Assembly: GCF_022179225.1 (NCBI RefSeq) | Contig: NZ_BPQL01000016.1 | Coordinates: 1 to 64,000 of the forward strand | Direction: 5' to 3' | DNA: 64,000 bases | DNA from: Methylobacterium goesingense | Lineage (GTDB): Bacteria > Pseudomonadota > Alphaproteobacteria > Rhizobiales > Beijerinckiaceae | Shown here: positions 29,600 through 38,661 of the stretch, piece by piece | Position numbering within the stretch: position 1 is the stretch's first letter | Layout of the letters: every line of letters begins with the position of its first letter | Made by a program: the position numbers and the translations under genes | Notes under the pieces: model-generated | Databases searched by the model: none | What the model was told of the DNA's origin: nothing | Seen by the model: the letters and a program-made list of their open reading frames with translations, nothing else

Positions 29600-31864
29600 A
29601 TGCCCGCTGCGCCCGGAGGCCCGCGCCTGCTTCTGCGCCGCCTCCGCGAAGCGATGGCGGAGCCGGTCAGTCCACAGGCGCGTCTCGACCGCATCGTCAC
29701 GCTGATCGCCGCCAACGTGATCGCGGAGGTGTGCTCCGTCTACGTGCTCAGCGATGACAATATCCTCGAACTGTTTGCAACCGAGGGGCTGAACCGCGAG
29801 GCCGTCCACCTGACCCGTCTGCGGGCGGACGAGGGCCTCGTCGGCCTCATCGCCAAGACCGCCGAGCCGCTCTCGCTCTCCGACGCCCAGTCGCACCCGG
29901 CCTTCTCCTACCGCCCGGAGACGGGCGAGGAGGCCTACCACGCCTTCCTGGGCGTGCCGCTCCTGCGCGCGGGCAACACCCTCGGCGTCCTCGTCGTCCA
30001 GAACAAGACGTACCGCGTCTATTCCGAGGAGGAGATCGAGGCGCTCCAGACCACCGCCATGGTGCTCTCGGAGATGATCGCGTCGGGCGAGTTGCAGGCG
30101 CTCGCGCCCGGTGCCGGCTCGGCCGCCCGCCGGGCGGTGAGCCAGCGCGGCGTGGCGCTGGCCGACGGCATCGGGCTCGGGCACGTGGTGCTGCACGAGC
30201 CGCGCATCGTCATCAAGCAGCTCATCGCCGAGAACGTGGACCGCGAGGTCGAGCGCCTGGAGCAGGCCATCGGCGAGGTCCGCTCGGCCATCGACGATCT
30301 CGTCACGCGCGGCGACAGCATCGGCACGGGGGAATCCCGCGAGGTGCTCGAGACCGTGCGCATGTTCGCGCACGACAAGGGCTGGCTGCGCCGGATGCGC
30401 GAGGCCGTGCATTCGGGCCTCACCGCCGAGGCCGCCGTGGAGCGCGTCCAGTCGGACAACCGCGCCCGGATGATGCGCCAGAGCGACCCCTATCTCCGCG
30501 ACCGCCTTCACGACCTCGACGATCTCGCCAACCGCCTGCTGCGGACCCTGATCGGCGCGGAGGGCAACGGTGCGCAGCGCGTCCTGCCCGAGAACGCGAT
30601 CCTGGTGGCGCGCTCCATGGGTCCGGCCGCGCTCCTCGATTACGACCGCACCGCTCTGCGCGGCGTCGTGCTGGAGGAAGGCGGTCCGACGAGCCACATC
30701 GCCATCGTGGCGCGGGCGCTCGGCATCCCGGCGGTGGGCGAGATCGCCAACGCCACCGCGCTCTGCGATGCCGGCGACGCGATCATCGTCGACGGCGCCA
30801 CGGGCGAGATCCAGGTGCGGCCCGGCCCCGAGATCGAGGCGGCCTATGCCGAGATGGTGCGCCTGCGCGCCCGCCGGCAGGAGCAGTACCGGGCGCTTCG
30901 CGACGTGCCGGCCGTCACCCTCGACGGCACCAAGATCGGCCTGCAGCTGAATGCCGGCCTCCTCATCGACCTGAGCCACCTGCACGAGACCGGAGCGGAC
31001 GGCATCGGCCTGTTTCGCACCGAGCTGCAGTTCATGGTGGCCCAGCGCATGCCCTCGGCCGCCGAGCAGCAGACGCTCTACGAGGCCGTGTTCGCCGCCA
31101 CCGGCGACCTGCCCGTCACGATCCGCACCCTCGATATCGGCGGCGACAAGATCCTGCCCTACATGCCGGCTCTGGAGGAGGAGAATCCCGCGCTCGGCTG
31201 GCGCGCGATCCGCATCGGCCTCGACCGGCCCGCCCTCCTCCGGGTGCAGCTGCGCGCGCTCCTGAAGGCGGCTGGCGGACGCCCCCTCAAGATCATGTTC
31301 CCGATGGTGGCCACGGTGGACGAGTTCACCCGCGCCAAGGCCATCGTCGAGCGCGAGAAGGCGCACCTGCGCCGGCACGGCCATGCCCTGCCCAGCGACT
31401 GCAAGCTCGGCGTGATGGTGGAGGTGCCCTCGCTCCTGTTCCAGATCGACGAGATCTCGAAGGCCGCCGACTTCCTGTCGGTCGGCTCCAACGACCTCAT
31501 GCAGTTCCTGTTCGCGGTGGACCGCGAGAACCGCCGCGTCGCCGACCGCTTCGACACCCTCAGCGTCCCGGCCCTGCGGGCCTTCCGCGTCATCGCCGAG
31601 CGGGCGGCCGCGGCCGGCTGCCCGGCCACCGTCTGCGGCGAGATCGGCGGGCGTCCGCTGGAGGCCATGGCGCTGATCGGTCTCGGCTTCCGCCACCTCT
31701 CGATGTCGCCCGCCGCCATCGGCCCCGTGAAGGCCATGGTGCTGGGCCTCGACGCCAAGGCGGTGGCGGCGCTGATCGACACCGAACTCGCCCGTGCGGG
31801 GGACGGTGCCTCCCTTCGCCCCGCGCTGGCCGCCTTCGCGAAGGCGCACGGTGTGCCAATTTAG
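29600..31864 (+). CDS. ptsP: PTS enzyme I-Ntr (PtsP)
   Basis: The protein is 754 residues from ATG 29600, with GAGGAGA as ribosome binding site. It has an N-terminal GAF domain (about 20-165), then the PEP-utilising phosphotransferase: the active His366 in GGPTSHIAIVARALG, RTEIQF-like GLFRTELQFM, TLDIGGDK and the PEP-binding VGSNDLMQFLFAVDR. It takes phosphate from PEP and passes it to HPr. With ptsH, EIIA and hprK 17 kb upstream it supplies the regulatory PTS. The GAF domain senses small ligands such as glutamine in related enzymes. Confidence 0.96.
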   Translation: MPAAPGGPRLLLRRLREAMAEPVSPQARLDRIVTLIAANVIAEVCSVYVLSDDNILELFATEGLNREAVHLTRLRADEGLVGLIAKTAEPLSLSDAQSHPAFSYRPETGEEAYHAFLGVPLLRAGNTLGVLVVQNKTYRVYSEEEIEALQTTAMVLSEMIASGELQALAPGAGSAARRAVSQRGVALADGIGLGHVVLHEPRIVIKQLIAENVDREVERLEQAIGEVRSAIDDLVTRGDSIGTGESREVLETVRMFAHDKGWLRRMREAVHSGLTAEAAVERVQSDNRARMMRQSDPYLRDRLHDLDDLANRLLRTLIGAEGNGAQRVLPENAILVARSMGPAALLDYDRTALRGVVLEEGGPTSHIAIVARALGIPAVGEIANATALCDAGDAIIVDGATGEIQVRPGPEIEAAYAEMVRLRARRQEQYRALRDVPAVTLDGTKIGLQLNAGLLIDLSHLHETGADGIGLFRTELQFMVAQRMPSAAEQQTLYEAVFAATGDLPVTIRTLDIGGDKILPYMPALEEENPALGWRAIRIGLDRPALLRVQLRALLKAAGGRPLKIMFPMVATVDEFTRAKAIVEREKAHLRRHGHALPSDCKLGVMVEVPSLLFQIDEISKAADFLSVGSNDLMQFLFAVDRENRRVADRFDTLSVPALRAFRVIAERAAAAGCPATVCGEIGGRPLEAMALIGLGFRHLSMSPAAIGPVKAMVLGLDAKAVAALIDTELARAGDGASLRPALAAFAKAHGVPI

Positions 31865-31964
31865 GTCCGGCGTGCCTATCTGAACGGGTCGTGCCGCGGC
31901 CCCGTCGTCGAACGAGGCCTCCGGCCCGACGAGCCCTTGTCCCCATGAGAGTTTCCGAAGGGCG

Positions 31965-33050
31965 ATGACCCCAATTCCTCCCGACCGTCTCGATGCGATC
32001 CTGACGCGCCACGACATCGTCACCGCCACGCTGAGCGCCGGATCGGCCGATTCCGACACGTTCGTGCAATTGTCGCGCGAATTGTCGGAGTTGGAGGGCG
32101 TCGTCGCCGCGATCCACGCCTATCGCGCGGCGGCGCGGAATCTCGCCGACATCGAGGCACTGATCGACGAACCGGGCAGCGATTCCGAGATGCGGGCGCT
32201 GGCCGCCGACGAGAAGCCGGAGGCCGAGGCCGGCCTGGAGGCGGCACACCGCGCGCTCCAGCTCATCCTGCTGCCGAAGGACTCGGCGGACGAGAAGAGC
32301 GCCATCCTGGAAATCCGGGCCGGTACCGGCGGCGACGAGGCCGCCCTCTTCGCCGGCGATCTCTTTCGCATGTACGGCAAGTATGCCGACGCCAAGGGCT
32401 GGAAGGTCGAGGTGATCTCCGAGAGCGAGGGCACCGTCGGCGGCTACCGCGAAGTCATCGCCGAGGTGAAGGGCAAGGGCGTGTTCGCCCGTCTGAAGTT
32501 CGAGAGCGGCGCCCACCGGGTCCAGCGCGTGCCCGACACCGAGACCCAGGGGCGCATCCACACCTCCGCCGCCACGGTGGCGGTGCTGCCCGAAGCCGAG
32601 GAGGTCGACATCGTGATCAACGACGCCGACCTGAAGATCGACACCATGCGTTCGCAGGGCGCGGGCGGCCAGCACGTCAACAAGACCGAATCGGCGATTC
32701 GCATCACCCACATGCCGAGCGGCATCGTCATCTTCGTCCAGGAGGAGCGCTCGCAGCACAAGAACCGCGCCCGGGCGATGTCGCTGCTGCGCTCCAAGCT
32801 CTACGACGCCGAGCGCACCGCCAAGGACGCGGCCCGGGCCGCCGACCGCAAGTCGCAGGTCGGCTCCGGCGATCGCTCCGAGCGAATCCGCACCTACAAC
32901 TTCCCCCAGGCCCGCGTCACCGACCACCGCATCAACCTGACCCTCTACAAGCTGGAAGAGGTCCTGGCCGGCGAGGCGCTGGACGAACTCGTCGACGCCC
33001 TCGTCATAGAACATCAGGCGGAATTGCTGGCGGCCGAAGGCATGGCCTGA
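31965..33050 (+). CDS. prfA: Peptide chain release factor 1
   Basis: The 361-residue protein has the catalytic GGQ at 234-236 in [15 protein letters not shown], and the stop-codon recognition region [15 protein letters not shown], where the RF1 tripeptide is PDT. It releases peptides at UAA and UAG. Length and sequence are typical. It is followed after 20 bases by prmC, which methylates the GGQ glutamine, so the substrate and its modifier are co-encoded. Confidence 0.97.
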   Translation: MTPIPPDRLDAILTRHDIVTATLSAGSADSDTFVQLSRELSELEGVVAAIHAYRAAARNLADIEALIDEPGSDSEMRALAADEKPEAEAGLEAAHRALQLILLPKDSADEKSAILEIRAGTGGDEAALFAGDLFRMYGKYADAKGWKVEVISESEGTVGGYREVIAEVKGKGVFARLKFESGAHRVQRVPDTETQGRIHTSAATVAVLPEAEEVDIVINDADLKIDTMRSQGAGGQHVNKTESAIRITHMPSGIVIFVQEERSQHKNRARAMSLLRSKLYDAERTAKDAARAADRKSQVGSGDRSERIRTYNFPQARVTDHRINLTLYKLEEVLAGEALDELVDALVIEHQAELLAAEGMA

Positions 33051-33070
33051 CGGCGCGGGCGACATCCGGC

Positions 33071-33946
33071 ATGCCGACGGTGCGCTTCGATCCGACACTC
33101 AGCCGCAGCGCGGCCCTCAAGCAGATGACGGAGGCGTTGGCGGCGCAGGGCATCCTCGGCAACGATGCCCGCTTCCTCGTCCTCGACCTGCTCGGGCTCA
33201 GCACGACCGAACTCATCCTGCACGGCGACCGGCCGCTGGGCACGCCCGATGCGAGCCGGCTCGAAGCGGGCCTGGCGCGGCGGATTTCCGGAGAGCCCGT
33301 GGCGCGCATCGTCGGCGCCTGGGAGTTCTGGGGCCTGCCCTTTGGGCTCTGCGCCGAAACTCTGGTGCCCCGCGCCGACACCGAGACCCTGGTGGAGGTG
33401 GCCCTTGCCGCCCAGGCCGACCGCCGCCGCCCCTTGCGCGTTCTTGACCTCGGCACGGGCTCGGGCTGCATCCTGGTGGCTCTGCTCAGCGAATTGCCGA
33501 ACGCTTTCGGGATCGGGCTCGACCGCGCGCACGCGGCCCTGGTGCAGGCCCGGACCAACGCGGACCGGAACGGCGTCGGCCGGCGGGCGGCTTTCGTCCA
33601 GGCCGACTGGACGGCCGGCCTGGACGGGGCCTTCGATCTCGTCGTCTCGAACCCGCCCTACATTGCCAGCCCGGCGATTCCGGGCCTCGCCGTGGAGGTC
33701 CGGTGTCACGATCCCCTAGCCGCCCTCGACGGCGGGACCGACGGGCTCGATGCGTATCGCCACATCCTACGCAATCTGACCCTGGGACCGACCCGACTCG
33801 CACCGGGCGGCACGCTGGCGTTCGAGATCGGCTACGATCAGGCTGAGGCCGTTCAACGGCTCGGGCTGGAGGCCGGGTTCGGGCCGGGGCGGGTCACGCG
33901 TGACCTCGCGGGCCATGCCCGCGTCGTGTGTTTCCGGCCGGACTGA
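33071..33946 (+). CDS. prmC: Release factor glutamine methyltransferase PrmC
   Basis: The 291-residue protein has an N-terminal helical domain that binds the release factor, SAM motif LDLGTGSGCILVALLSE and the glutamine-specific NPPY at 194-197. It methylates the GGQ glutamine of RF1 and RF2. It lies 20 bases after prfA. The C-terminal ends VTRDLAGHARVVCFR, conserved in PrmC. The next gene is 445 bases away and has its own promoter candidate. Confidence 0.96.
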   Translation: MPTVRFDPTLSRSAALKQMTEALAAQGILGNDARFLVLDLLGLSTTELILHGDRPLGTPDASRLEAGLARRISGEPVARIVGAWEFWGLPFGLCAETLVPRADTETLVEVALAAQADRRRPLRVLDLGTGSGCILVALLSELPNAFGIGLDRAHAALVQARTNADRNGVGRRAAFVQADWTAGLDGAFDLVVSNPPYIASPAIPGLAVEVRCHDPLAALDGGTDGLDAYRHILRNLTLGPTRLAPGGTLAFEIGYDQAEAVQRLGLEAGFGPGRVTRDLAGHARVVCFRPD

Positions 33947-34022
33947 ACCGGTTTGGAGAACGGGACTTGTGGGGTGGACGCGCGAAACTTATCTACGGAT
34001 CGGTAAGCGGCGCAAAAAGAGC

Positions 34023-34051
34023 TTGTTGCCACGCGCATCAACCGCTAGTCT
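34023..34051 (+). promoter_or_regulatory. Candidate sigma-70 promoter for the DUF4167 gene
   Basis: TTGTTG (34023-34028) and TAGTCT (34046-34051) are separated by exactly 17 bases, a fair match to housekeeping promoter boxes. Transcription would begin near 34058, about 330 bases before the start codon of the DUF4167 gene. Confidence 0.5.
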
Positions 34052-34391
34052 CCCGTGCAGATCGCGAACGGTCCATTAAGATGGACTGCGGTAAGGTGGG
34101 TAGCGGCTTCGTTCCGCAACGCTCTTAGACGGTCTCCCCACGATCAGGCTGGCGCGCGCAGGACGAGGCGTAGAAGCTTGGTCAACTTCGAGCCTGAGAC
34201 CCGAAGGACGCCTGAACGCTCAGAGCGCTTCGGCCGAGGGACAGACGGCAAGCACGGCGAAACCGATCACGGATAAACCGGACCCGGATCACGCGGCGCC
34301 ACCGACGAGCCACAGCCAAGGTGTCGTCGTCATCGCCTGGAACCGCCGCATCATCAGACGCTCCGAGACGAACGAGGGTCAATCGAGACCG
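34052..34391 (+). other. Long putative 5' leader of the DUF4167 gene
   Basis: This roughly 340-base stretch lies between the candidate promoter and the DUF4167 start. It has no convincing ORF. Several short self-complementary runs are seen, such as CGCTC-A-GAGCG near 34217. Such a long untranslated leader is unusual in this tightly packed window and could hold a cis-acting RNA element or a small RNA. No known riboswitch motif was recognised. Confidence 0.4.
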
Positions 34392-35708
34392 ATGAGACCA
34401 AACCAGAATAGACGGATGCGCGGTCGTAACCGCCCCAAGGGTCCCAATCCGCTCACGCGTTCCTACGAATCCAACGGGCCGGACGTCAAGATTCGCGGCA
34501 CCGCTCAGCACATCGCCGACAAGTACGCCCAGCTTGCACGCGATGCGCAAGCCAGTGGTGACCCGGTTGCGGCTGAGAATTACTTTCAGCACGGCGAGCA
34601 TTATTTTCGGATCATTTCCGGAGCGCAGGAGCAGGCCCGCCAGCAGGTCGGCGGCTACGCTCGTGGCTTCGACGATGCCGACGATGACGGCGACGATGAC
34701 GGCGCTGGCGCGCCCCAGGGCTACGCCGCCTCCAGCTACGGCGCGAACGGCTACAACGACGAGTACGCGGAGACCGCACCGGCGGCCCAGCCGCAGACCT
34801 ACGAGCCGCGGCAGGACACGCGTGGCGAGGCCCGCCCCGATACGCGATCCGATGGGGCCCAGGACGGCAACCGCCAGAACCGCCGTGACCGCTTCGCGAA
34901 CCGGAACGATCGTCAGCAGCGCTTCGAGAACCAGCGCGACGGATATCGTCCGGATTCGAACCGGCAAGACGCGAATCGACAGGACGGCAACCGGCAGGAT
35001 TTCGCCCGTAACGATGCCCCGCGTGGGGATTACGGTCGCCAAGATGCCAATCGCCAGGATACCGGTCGCCAAGATTCCGGTCGCCAAGATTCCGGTCGCC
35101 AAGACTCAAGTCGCCAGGATGCCAATCGGGCGGATTTCAGCCGTCAGGAGCAGCCGCGCGCGGAGTTCCCGCGCCAGGACTATTCCCGGCAAGACCAGCC
35201 ACGACAGGACCAGCCGCGACAGGACCAGCCCCGCCAGGAGTTCGGGCGGTCCGGTTCCGCTCGGGGTGAGACCCCGCGCTACGGGAACGGTCGGGCCGAC
35301 AACGGCGGGAACGAGCCGAGTCGGCTCGATCAGAACGCCCCGGATGCAGGCCGTCAGGAATTGCCCCGTCAGGAAATCCCTCGGCAAGAGCTTCCTCGGC
35401 AGGAGCAATCGCGTCCGGTCCGCACGAACGAGGCTCCGCCCCGTCGCAGCCGCCGTCGTGACGAGCAGGAGCCGCGCGACGCCGAGGATGTCGCCGCGCT
35501 GCCGGCCTTCCTGATGACGCCGCCCCGCCCGGTGCCCGCGGTCGAACCCGCGTCCGAGCCGGTGCCGTCGCAGTCCCCATCGAGCCCCGCCTCGGACGAG
35601 CCTCCCCTGCCGCCGAAGCCCCGGCGCCGCCGCCGCGCCCGCTTCGAGGGTTCGGAGGGCTCAGAGGGGAATGAGACCTCCGGCGACGTCTCGCCGATCA
35701 CCGAGTAG
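34392..35708 (+). CDS. DUF4167 protein with long disordered Arg/Gln/Asp-rich tail
   Basis: The 438-residue protein has a conserved N-terminal DUF4167 region (about 1-85: RMRGRNRPKGPNPLTRSYES, then a helical part with AENYFQHGEHYFRI). From about residue 100 on, the sequence is low-complexity, dominated by RQD repeats, and ends in RRRRARFEGSEGSEG. The basic N-terminus plus disordered RNA-like tail suggests an RNA- or ribonucleoprotein-associated role; that is inference, since the family is uncharacterised. It is conserved downstream of prmC in Alphaproteobacteria. The gene ends at a strong hairpin. Confidence 0.85.
   Translation: MRPNQNRRMRGRNRPKGPNPLTRSYESNGPDVKIRGTAQHIADKYAQLARDAQASGDPVAAENYFQHGEHYFRIISGAQEQARQQVGGYARGFDDADDDGDDDGAGAPQGYAASSYGANGYNDEYAETAPAAQPQTYEPRQDTRGEARPDTRSDGAQDGNRQNRRDRFANRNDRQQRFENQRDGYRPDSNRQDANRQDGNRQDFARNDAPRGDYGRQDANRQDTGRQDSGRQDSGRQDSSRQDANRADFSRQEQPRAEFPRQDYSRQDQPRQDQPRQDQPRQEFGRSGSARGETPRYGNGRADNGGNEPSRLDQNAPDAGRQELPRQEIPRQELPRQEQSRPVRTNEAPPRRSRRRDEQEPRDAEDVAALPAFLMTPPRPVPAVEPASEPVPSQSPSSPASDEPPLPPKPRRRRRARFEGSEGSEGNETSGDVSPITE
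35038..35250 (+). repeat. Short tandem repeats inside the DUF4167 gene
   Basis: A 15-bp unit (CAAGATTCCGGTCGC, encoding QDSGR) is repeated several times with small changes at about 35038-35135. A second set encoding RQDQP recurs at about 35190-35245. Exact adjacent copies make slipped-strand length change in multiples of five codons plausible without breaking the frame. Confidence 0.7.
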
Positions 35709-35729
35709 GCGTCTGCCTAATCAAGCGCT

Positions 35730-36500
35730 TCAGGAAAGCCGTCCCGGTTCGGGGCGGCTTTCTCGTGTCTGGGGTCCGCGCCAGTCGAGAAAGGCCACCA
35801 CGCGATGGCGGTGGCGTAGATGGCGCGCCGCTTCGCCGTAGGGCGCGAGGTCCCAGGTCCAGCGACGGTCGGGCGTCCCGGGGTCGACACCGTGCAGGAG
35901 ATCGAGCCGGTCGGTGATCCGGCCCACGCGGTCCTCTTCCAGTTGCTCCACATCCGTGAGGAGGCAGACCCGGGCGGCGAGGCGCGCCAATCCGTCGAGA
36001 TGGGCGCCGACGATGCGGGCCCCGAGTTCGGCCGGAACCGGTCCCGCCCGGTCGAGGGGCAGGATCGGCAGTTGCGAGAGAACGTTCGCCGAGACCACGA
36101 AATCCACGCGGTCACCGCCGCAGAGCGCCGGCAGGGGATCGCCTCCGTTGCGCCCGCCCGTCAGGTCGGCCGTGATCAACCGCACGTTGGGGAAGGCCCG
36201 CGCCTGCCGGCGCGCCGGCCAGAGATGCACGGCATCCACGAGGTGGACCGCCTCGAAGGTCTGCGCGAGGTGGGCGAGCGGCACGTCCTGCAGGAGGCCG
36301 GACCCGAGCACCACCGCGACCCGCCGCTGCTGCAGCCCGGCGCAGGACGCGATCACCGCAGCGCGCGCCTGTTCGAGGTGGCTCGCCCAAGCCGCCCGGC
36401 AGCGCCGGGAGCGCGAGAGCAGCAGCACGCTCTCCCGCAGGTGGCGACGATGCGCCAGGGGCACCGGCGTGGTCATCAGGTGAAGCAATTCGATCAGCAT
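35730..36500 (-). CDS. SAM-methyltransferase-like hypothetical protein
   Basis: The 256-residue protein begins LIELLHLMTTPVPLAHRRHLRESVLL. It has a Rossmann-like stretch VAVVLGSGLLQDVPLAHLAQ followed by VHLVDAVH, and VDFVVSANVLSQLPILP, similar to methyltransferase motifs I and IV. The substrate is unknown. The C-terminal residues are encoded within the terminator hairpin of the opposite gene, so the end of the reading frame may be non-essential. Homologues of this type occur in Methylobacterium and Rhizobiales as uncharacterised proteins. Confidence 0.65.
   Translation of the reverse strand: MLIELLHLMTTPVPLAHRRHLRESVLLLSRSRRCRAAWASHLEQARAAVIASCAGLQQRRVAVVLGSGLLQDVPLAHLAQTFEAVHLVDAVHLWPARRQARAFPNVRLITADLTGGRNGGDPLPALCGGDRVDFVVSANVLSQLPILPLDRAGPVPAELGARIVGAHLDGLARLAARVCLLTDVEQLEEDRVGRITDRLDLLHGVDPGTPDRRWTWDLAPYGEAARHLRHRHRVVAFLDWRGPQTRESRPEPGRLS
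35734..35762 (+). terminator. Strong hairpin terminator after the DUF4167 gene
   Basis: GAAAGCCG (35734-35741) pairs perfectly with CGGCTTTC (35755-35762). The stem is extended inwards by TCCCG/CGGGG with one wobble pair, leaving a 3-base loop, about 13 pairs in all, 26 bases after the DUF4167 stop. The convergent minus-strand gene reads through it in its last codons. Confidence 0.75.
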
Positions 36501-36607
36501 GGATGTCGCTTCAAAGATTGCCCGATCGGGAACCGTGGCACGCGGCTGCCGTTGCGCTTGGGCCCTGGCGAGCGCGAACCCGCGCCTGCAATCTTCCCGG
36601 AGCGACC

Positions 36608-36772
36608 GTGTCGAACCTCGTCCGTATCCTACTCGCGATCTTTCTGCCCCCAGTCGCGGTCCTGATGACCAACGGCATCGGCCTGCAATTCCTGCTCAAC
36701 ATCCTTTTGACCATCTTCTTCGTCCTGCCGGGCACCATCCACGCCCTCTGGCTGGTGCTGCGCGAGCGCTGA
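36608..36772 (+). CDS. YqaE/Pmp3 family small membrane protein
   Basis: The protein is 54 residues from GTG 36608, preceded by GGAG nine bases upstream. It is a two-helix UPF0057 proteolipid: LLAIFLPPVAVLMTNGIG, then LLNILLTIFFVLPGTIHALW. The family is induced by salt or osmotic stress and affects membrane potential in yeast. The in-frame region upstream of 36608 lacks conservation and is not included. It is divergent from the methyltransferase-like gene. Confidence 0.9.
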   Translation: MSNLVRILLAIFLPPVAVLMTNGIGLQFLLNILLTIFFVLPGTIHALWLVLRER

Positions 36773-36844
36773 GAGGATGATAGCCTTCCACCTCGCCGGG
36801 GCGCCGCGAACCGGCCTTCGGCGTGATGGGATCATGAGGTTGCG

Positions 36845-37450
36845 ATGAGCACACGCGGGTTCACCGGGCGCAAGCCGCCGGAGGCGACGCGAGAGCGCCT
36901 TCCGCCAGGGCAGTACCTGACCGACGATTTCCCCGTCCTGCAGATCGGCCCAAATCCTCGCATCGATCTGGCGACCTGGTCCTTCACCCTGCGCGAGGGT
37001 TCGCGGCCCCTGAAGAGCTGGACCTGGGACGAGTTCAACGCGCTGCCCCGCACGCGCTGGGGCGGGGACATCCACTGCGTGACGAAGTGGTCGAAGTTCG
37101 ACACCGCCTGGGAAGGCGTGAGCTTCGACGCGCTGTTGGCCGCTGCGGGGATCGAAGCCCCGACTGAGTTCCTGCTCGCCGAGGGCTACGACGATTACAC
37201 CACCAACGTCCCGGTGACGGATCTCGTCGGCGGCAAGGGCATGGTGGCGACCCATTACGACGGCAAGCCGATCCCGACCGACCATGGTGGCCCTGCCCGG
37301 CTCCTCGTGCCGCACCTCTATTTCTGGAAGAGCGCTAAGTGGGTGAAGGGCCTGCGCTTCACGAAGCGCGACGAGGGCGGGTTCTGGGAAATGCGCGGTT
37401 ATCACATGTACGGCGATCCCTGGCGCGAGCAGCGCTTCACCGGTGACTGA
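36845..37450 (+). CDS. Cytosolic sulfite-oxidase-like molybdopterin oxidoreductase
   Basis: The 201-residue protein consists only of the sulfite oxidase molybdopterin domain. The molybdenum-ligand cysteine sits in GDIHCVTKWSKFDT, and HYDGKPIPTDHGGPARLLVPHLYFWKSAKWVKG is recognisable in part as the family core. It has no Tat signal, no haem domain and no dimerisation domain, so it differs from MsrP and from sulfite oxidase. The substrate is unknown. It overlaps the downstream flavoreductase by 8 bases, which suggests that the reductase is its direct redox partner. Confidence 0.88.
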   Translation: MSTRGFTGRKPPEATRERLPPGQYLTDDFPVLQIGPNPRIDLATWSFTLREGSRPLKSWTWDEFNALPRTRWGGDIHCVTKWSKFDTAWEGVSFDALLAAAGIEAPTEFLLAEGYDDYTTNVPVTDLVGGKGMVATHYDGKPIPTDHGGPARLLVPHLYFWKSAKWVKGLRFTKRDEGGFWEMRGYHMYGDPWREQRFTGD

Positions 37451-38165
37451 TCCGGACCCGAGGCCCCTCCCCTGGCAGACCGCCACCCTCACGGCGATCC
37501 GGCCGATCACCCAGCGGGTGAAGAGCTACCGCTTCCAGGTCGGTTTCGACCGGCCGGTGTTGGCCGGTCAGCATGTCGATGTCCGGCTCACCGCGCCGGA
37601 CGGCTATCAGGCCCAGCGCAGCTACTCCATCGCCTCCGCGCCCGCCGGCGACGGCACAATCGAGCTGATGATCGAGGGCCTGCCGGACGGTGAAGTCTCG
37701 GGCTTCTTCGACGCGGTAGCGGAGATCGGCGATACGATCGAGCTGCGTGGACCGATCGGCGGCGCCTTCGTCTGGCGACCGGAGGATGGCGGCCCCCTGC
37801 TGCTGGCCGGCGGCGGCTCGGGCGTGGTGCCGCTCCTGGCGATGCTGCGCCACCGCGCGGCGGCGGCGCCCGGCGTCCCGGCCCTCCTCCTCTATTCGGT
37901 GCGCGAGGCGAGCGAGGTCATCGCCGCGGAGGAACTGGCCGTCCGTGCCCGGGACGAGCCGCATTTTCAACTGATGCTCAACCTCACCCGCGCTGGCGGC
38001 CGCCGGGTCGACGCGGCGATGATCGCCGAGGCGCTCGAACGGCTCGGGCCGCCCCGCCACGCCTATTTGTGCGGCGGCAATCCGTTCGTCGGGGCGGTGG
38101 CGGATCTGCTCCTCGACGCCGGACTGGACCCCGCCCGCGTCCACACCGAGCGCTTCGGCGGCTGA
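37443..38165 (+). CDS. FAD/NAD(P)-binding ferredoxin-reductase-type oxidoreductase
   Basis: The 240-residue protein has the FAD-binding RSYSIASAP motif near residue 60, and the NAD(P)-binding GGGSGVVPLLAML near 121 followed by LLLYSVREASEVIAAEEL. It ends with the FNR-type YLCGGNPFVGAVADLL. No 2Fe-2S domain is fused. It likely moves electrons between NAD(P)H and the molybdoenzyme encoded immediately upstream with 8 bases of overlap. Direction of electron flow is not known. Confidence 0.9.
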   Translation: MTDPDPRPLPWQTATLTAIRPITQRVKSYRFQVGFDRPVLAGQHVDVRLTAPDGYQAQRSYSIASAPAGDGTIELMIEGLPDGEVSGFFDAVAEIGDTIELRGPIGGAFVWRPEDGGPLLLAGGGSGVVPLLAMLRHRAAAAPGVPALLLYSVREASEVIAAEELAVRARDEPHFQLMLNLTRAGGRRVDAAMIAEALERLGPPRHAYLCGGNPFVGAVADLLLDAGLDPARVHTERFGG

Positions 38166-38235
38166 TCGGGCCCAGACTTGTCGCTTCACCGGCCTCGGTC
38201 GTAGATTGTCCGAGCAAGCGGAGGTTCGAGCCATC

Positions 38236-38661
38236 ATGGCGAAGGAATCTGACCAGCACACCGGGCAGTGTCACTGCGGCGGCGTCCGTTTCCGGGCGAC
38301 ATTGGTCGACGGGTTCGACACGCTGCGCCGGTGCACCTACTCGTATTGCCGGATGCGCGGTGCCGTCGTCGTCTCGGCGGAGATCGGCGGCGTCGAAATC
38401 CTGCAGGGCGAAGCGTTGCTGACCTCCTATCGCTTCAACACCGGCACGGCGCAGCACTTCTTTTGCGGGCGCTGCGGGATCTACACCCACCACCAGCGCC
38501 GCTCGAACCCGAACCAGTACGGCGTCAACGTCGCCTGCCTCGACGGGGTCAGTCCGTTCGATTTCGCCGAAATTCCCGTCTTCGACGGCGTGAATCACCC
38601 GAGCGATACCGGCGGTGTGACCCGCCGCGCGGGGACGCTGCGCTTCGCCACCGAGACCTAA
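38236..38661 (+). CDS. GFA / CENP-V-domain zinc protein
   Basis: The protein is 141 residues from ATG 38236, with GGAGG upstream; a TTG 10 codons earlier is less likely. It contains the zinc-binding cysteines of the GFA fold: GQCHCGGVRFRA, CTYSYC and FFCGRCGIYTHHQ. The family was named for glutathione-dependent formaldehyde activation, now doubted in general. The role here is unclear, even though the likely host is a methylotroph. It starts 70 bases after the flavoreductase, and ends overlapping the convergent LhgO gene by 4 bases. Confidence 0.87.
   Translation: MAKESDQHTGQCHCGGVRFRATLVDGFDTLRRCTYSYCRMRGAVVVSAEIGGVEILQGEALLTSYRFNTGTAQHFFCGRCGIYTHHQRRSNPNQYGVNVACLDGVSPFDFAEIPVFDGVNHPSDTGGVTRRAGTLRFATET

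Noticed and set aside
29447..32059. Long minus-strand ORF of 870 codons opposite ptsP
   Set aside because: It is antisense to a well-identified enzyme with the same shadow composition; no family is recognisable.
36845..37450. Molybdoenzyme considered as MsrP, partner of MsrQ at 23166
   Set aside because: It has no Tat signal, is far from msrQ, and overlaps a flavoreductase gene instead.
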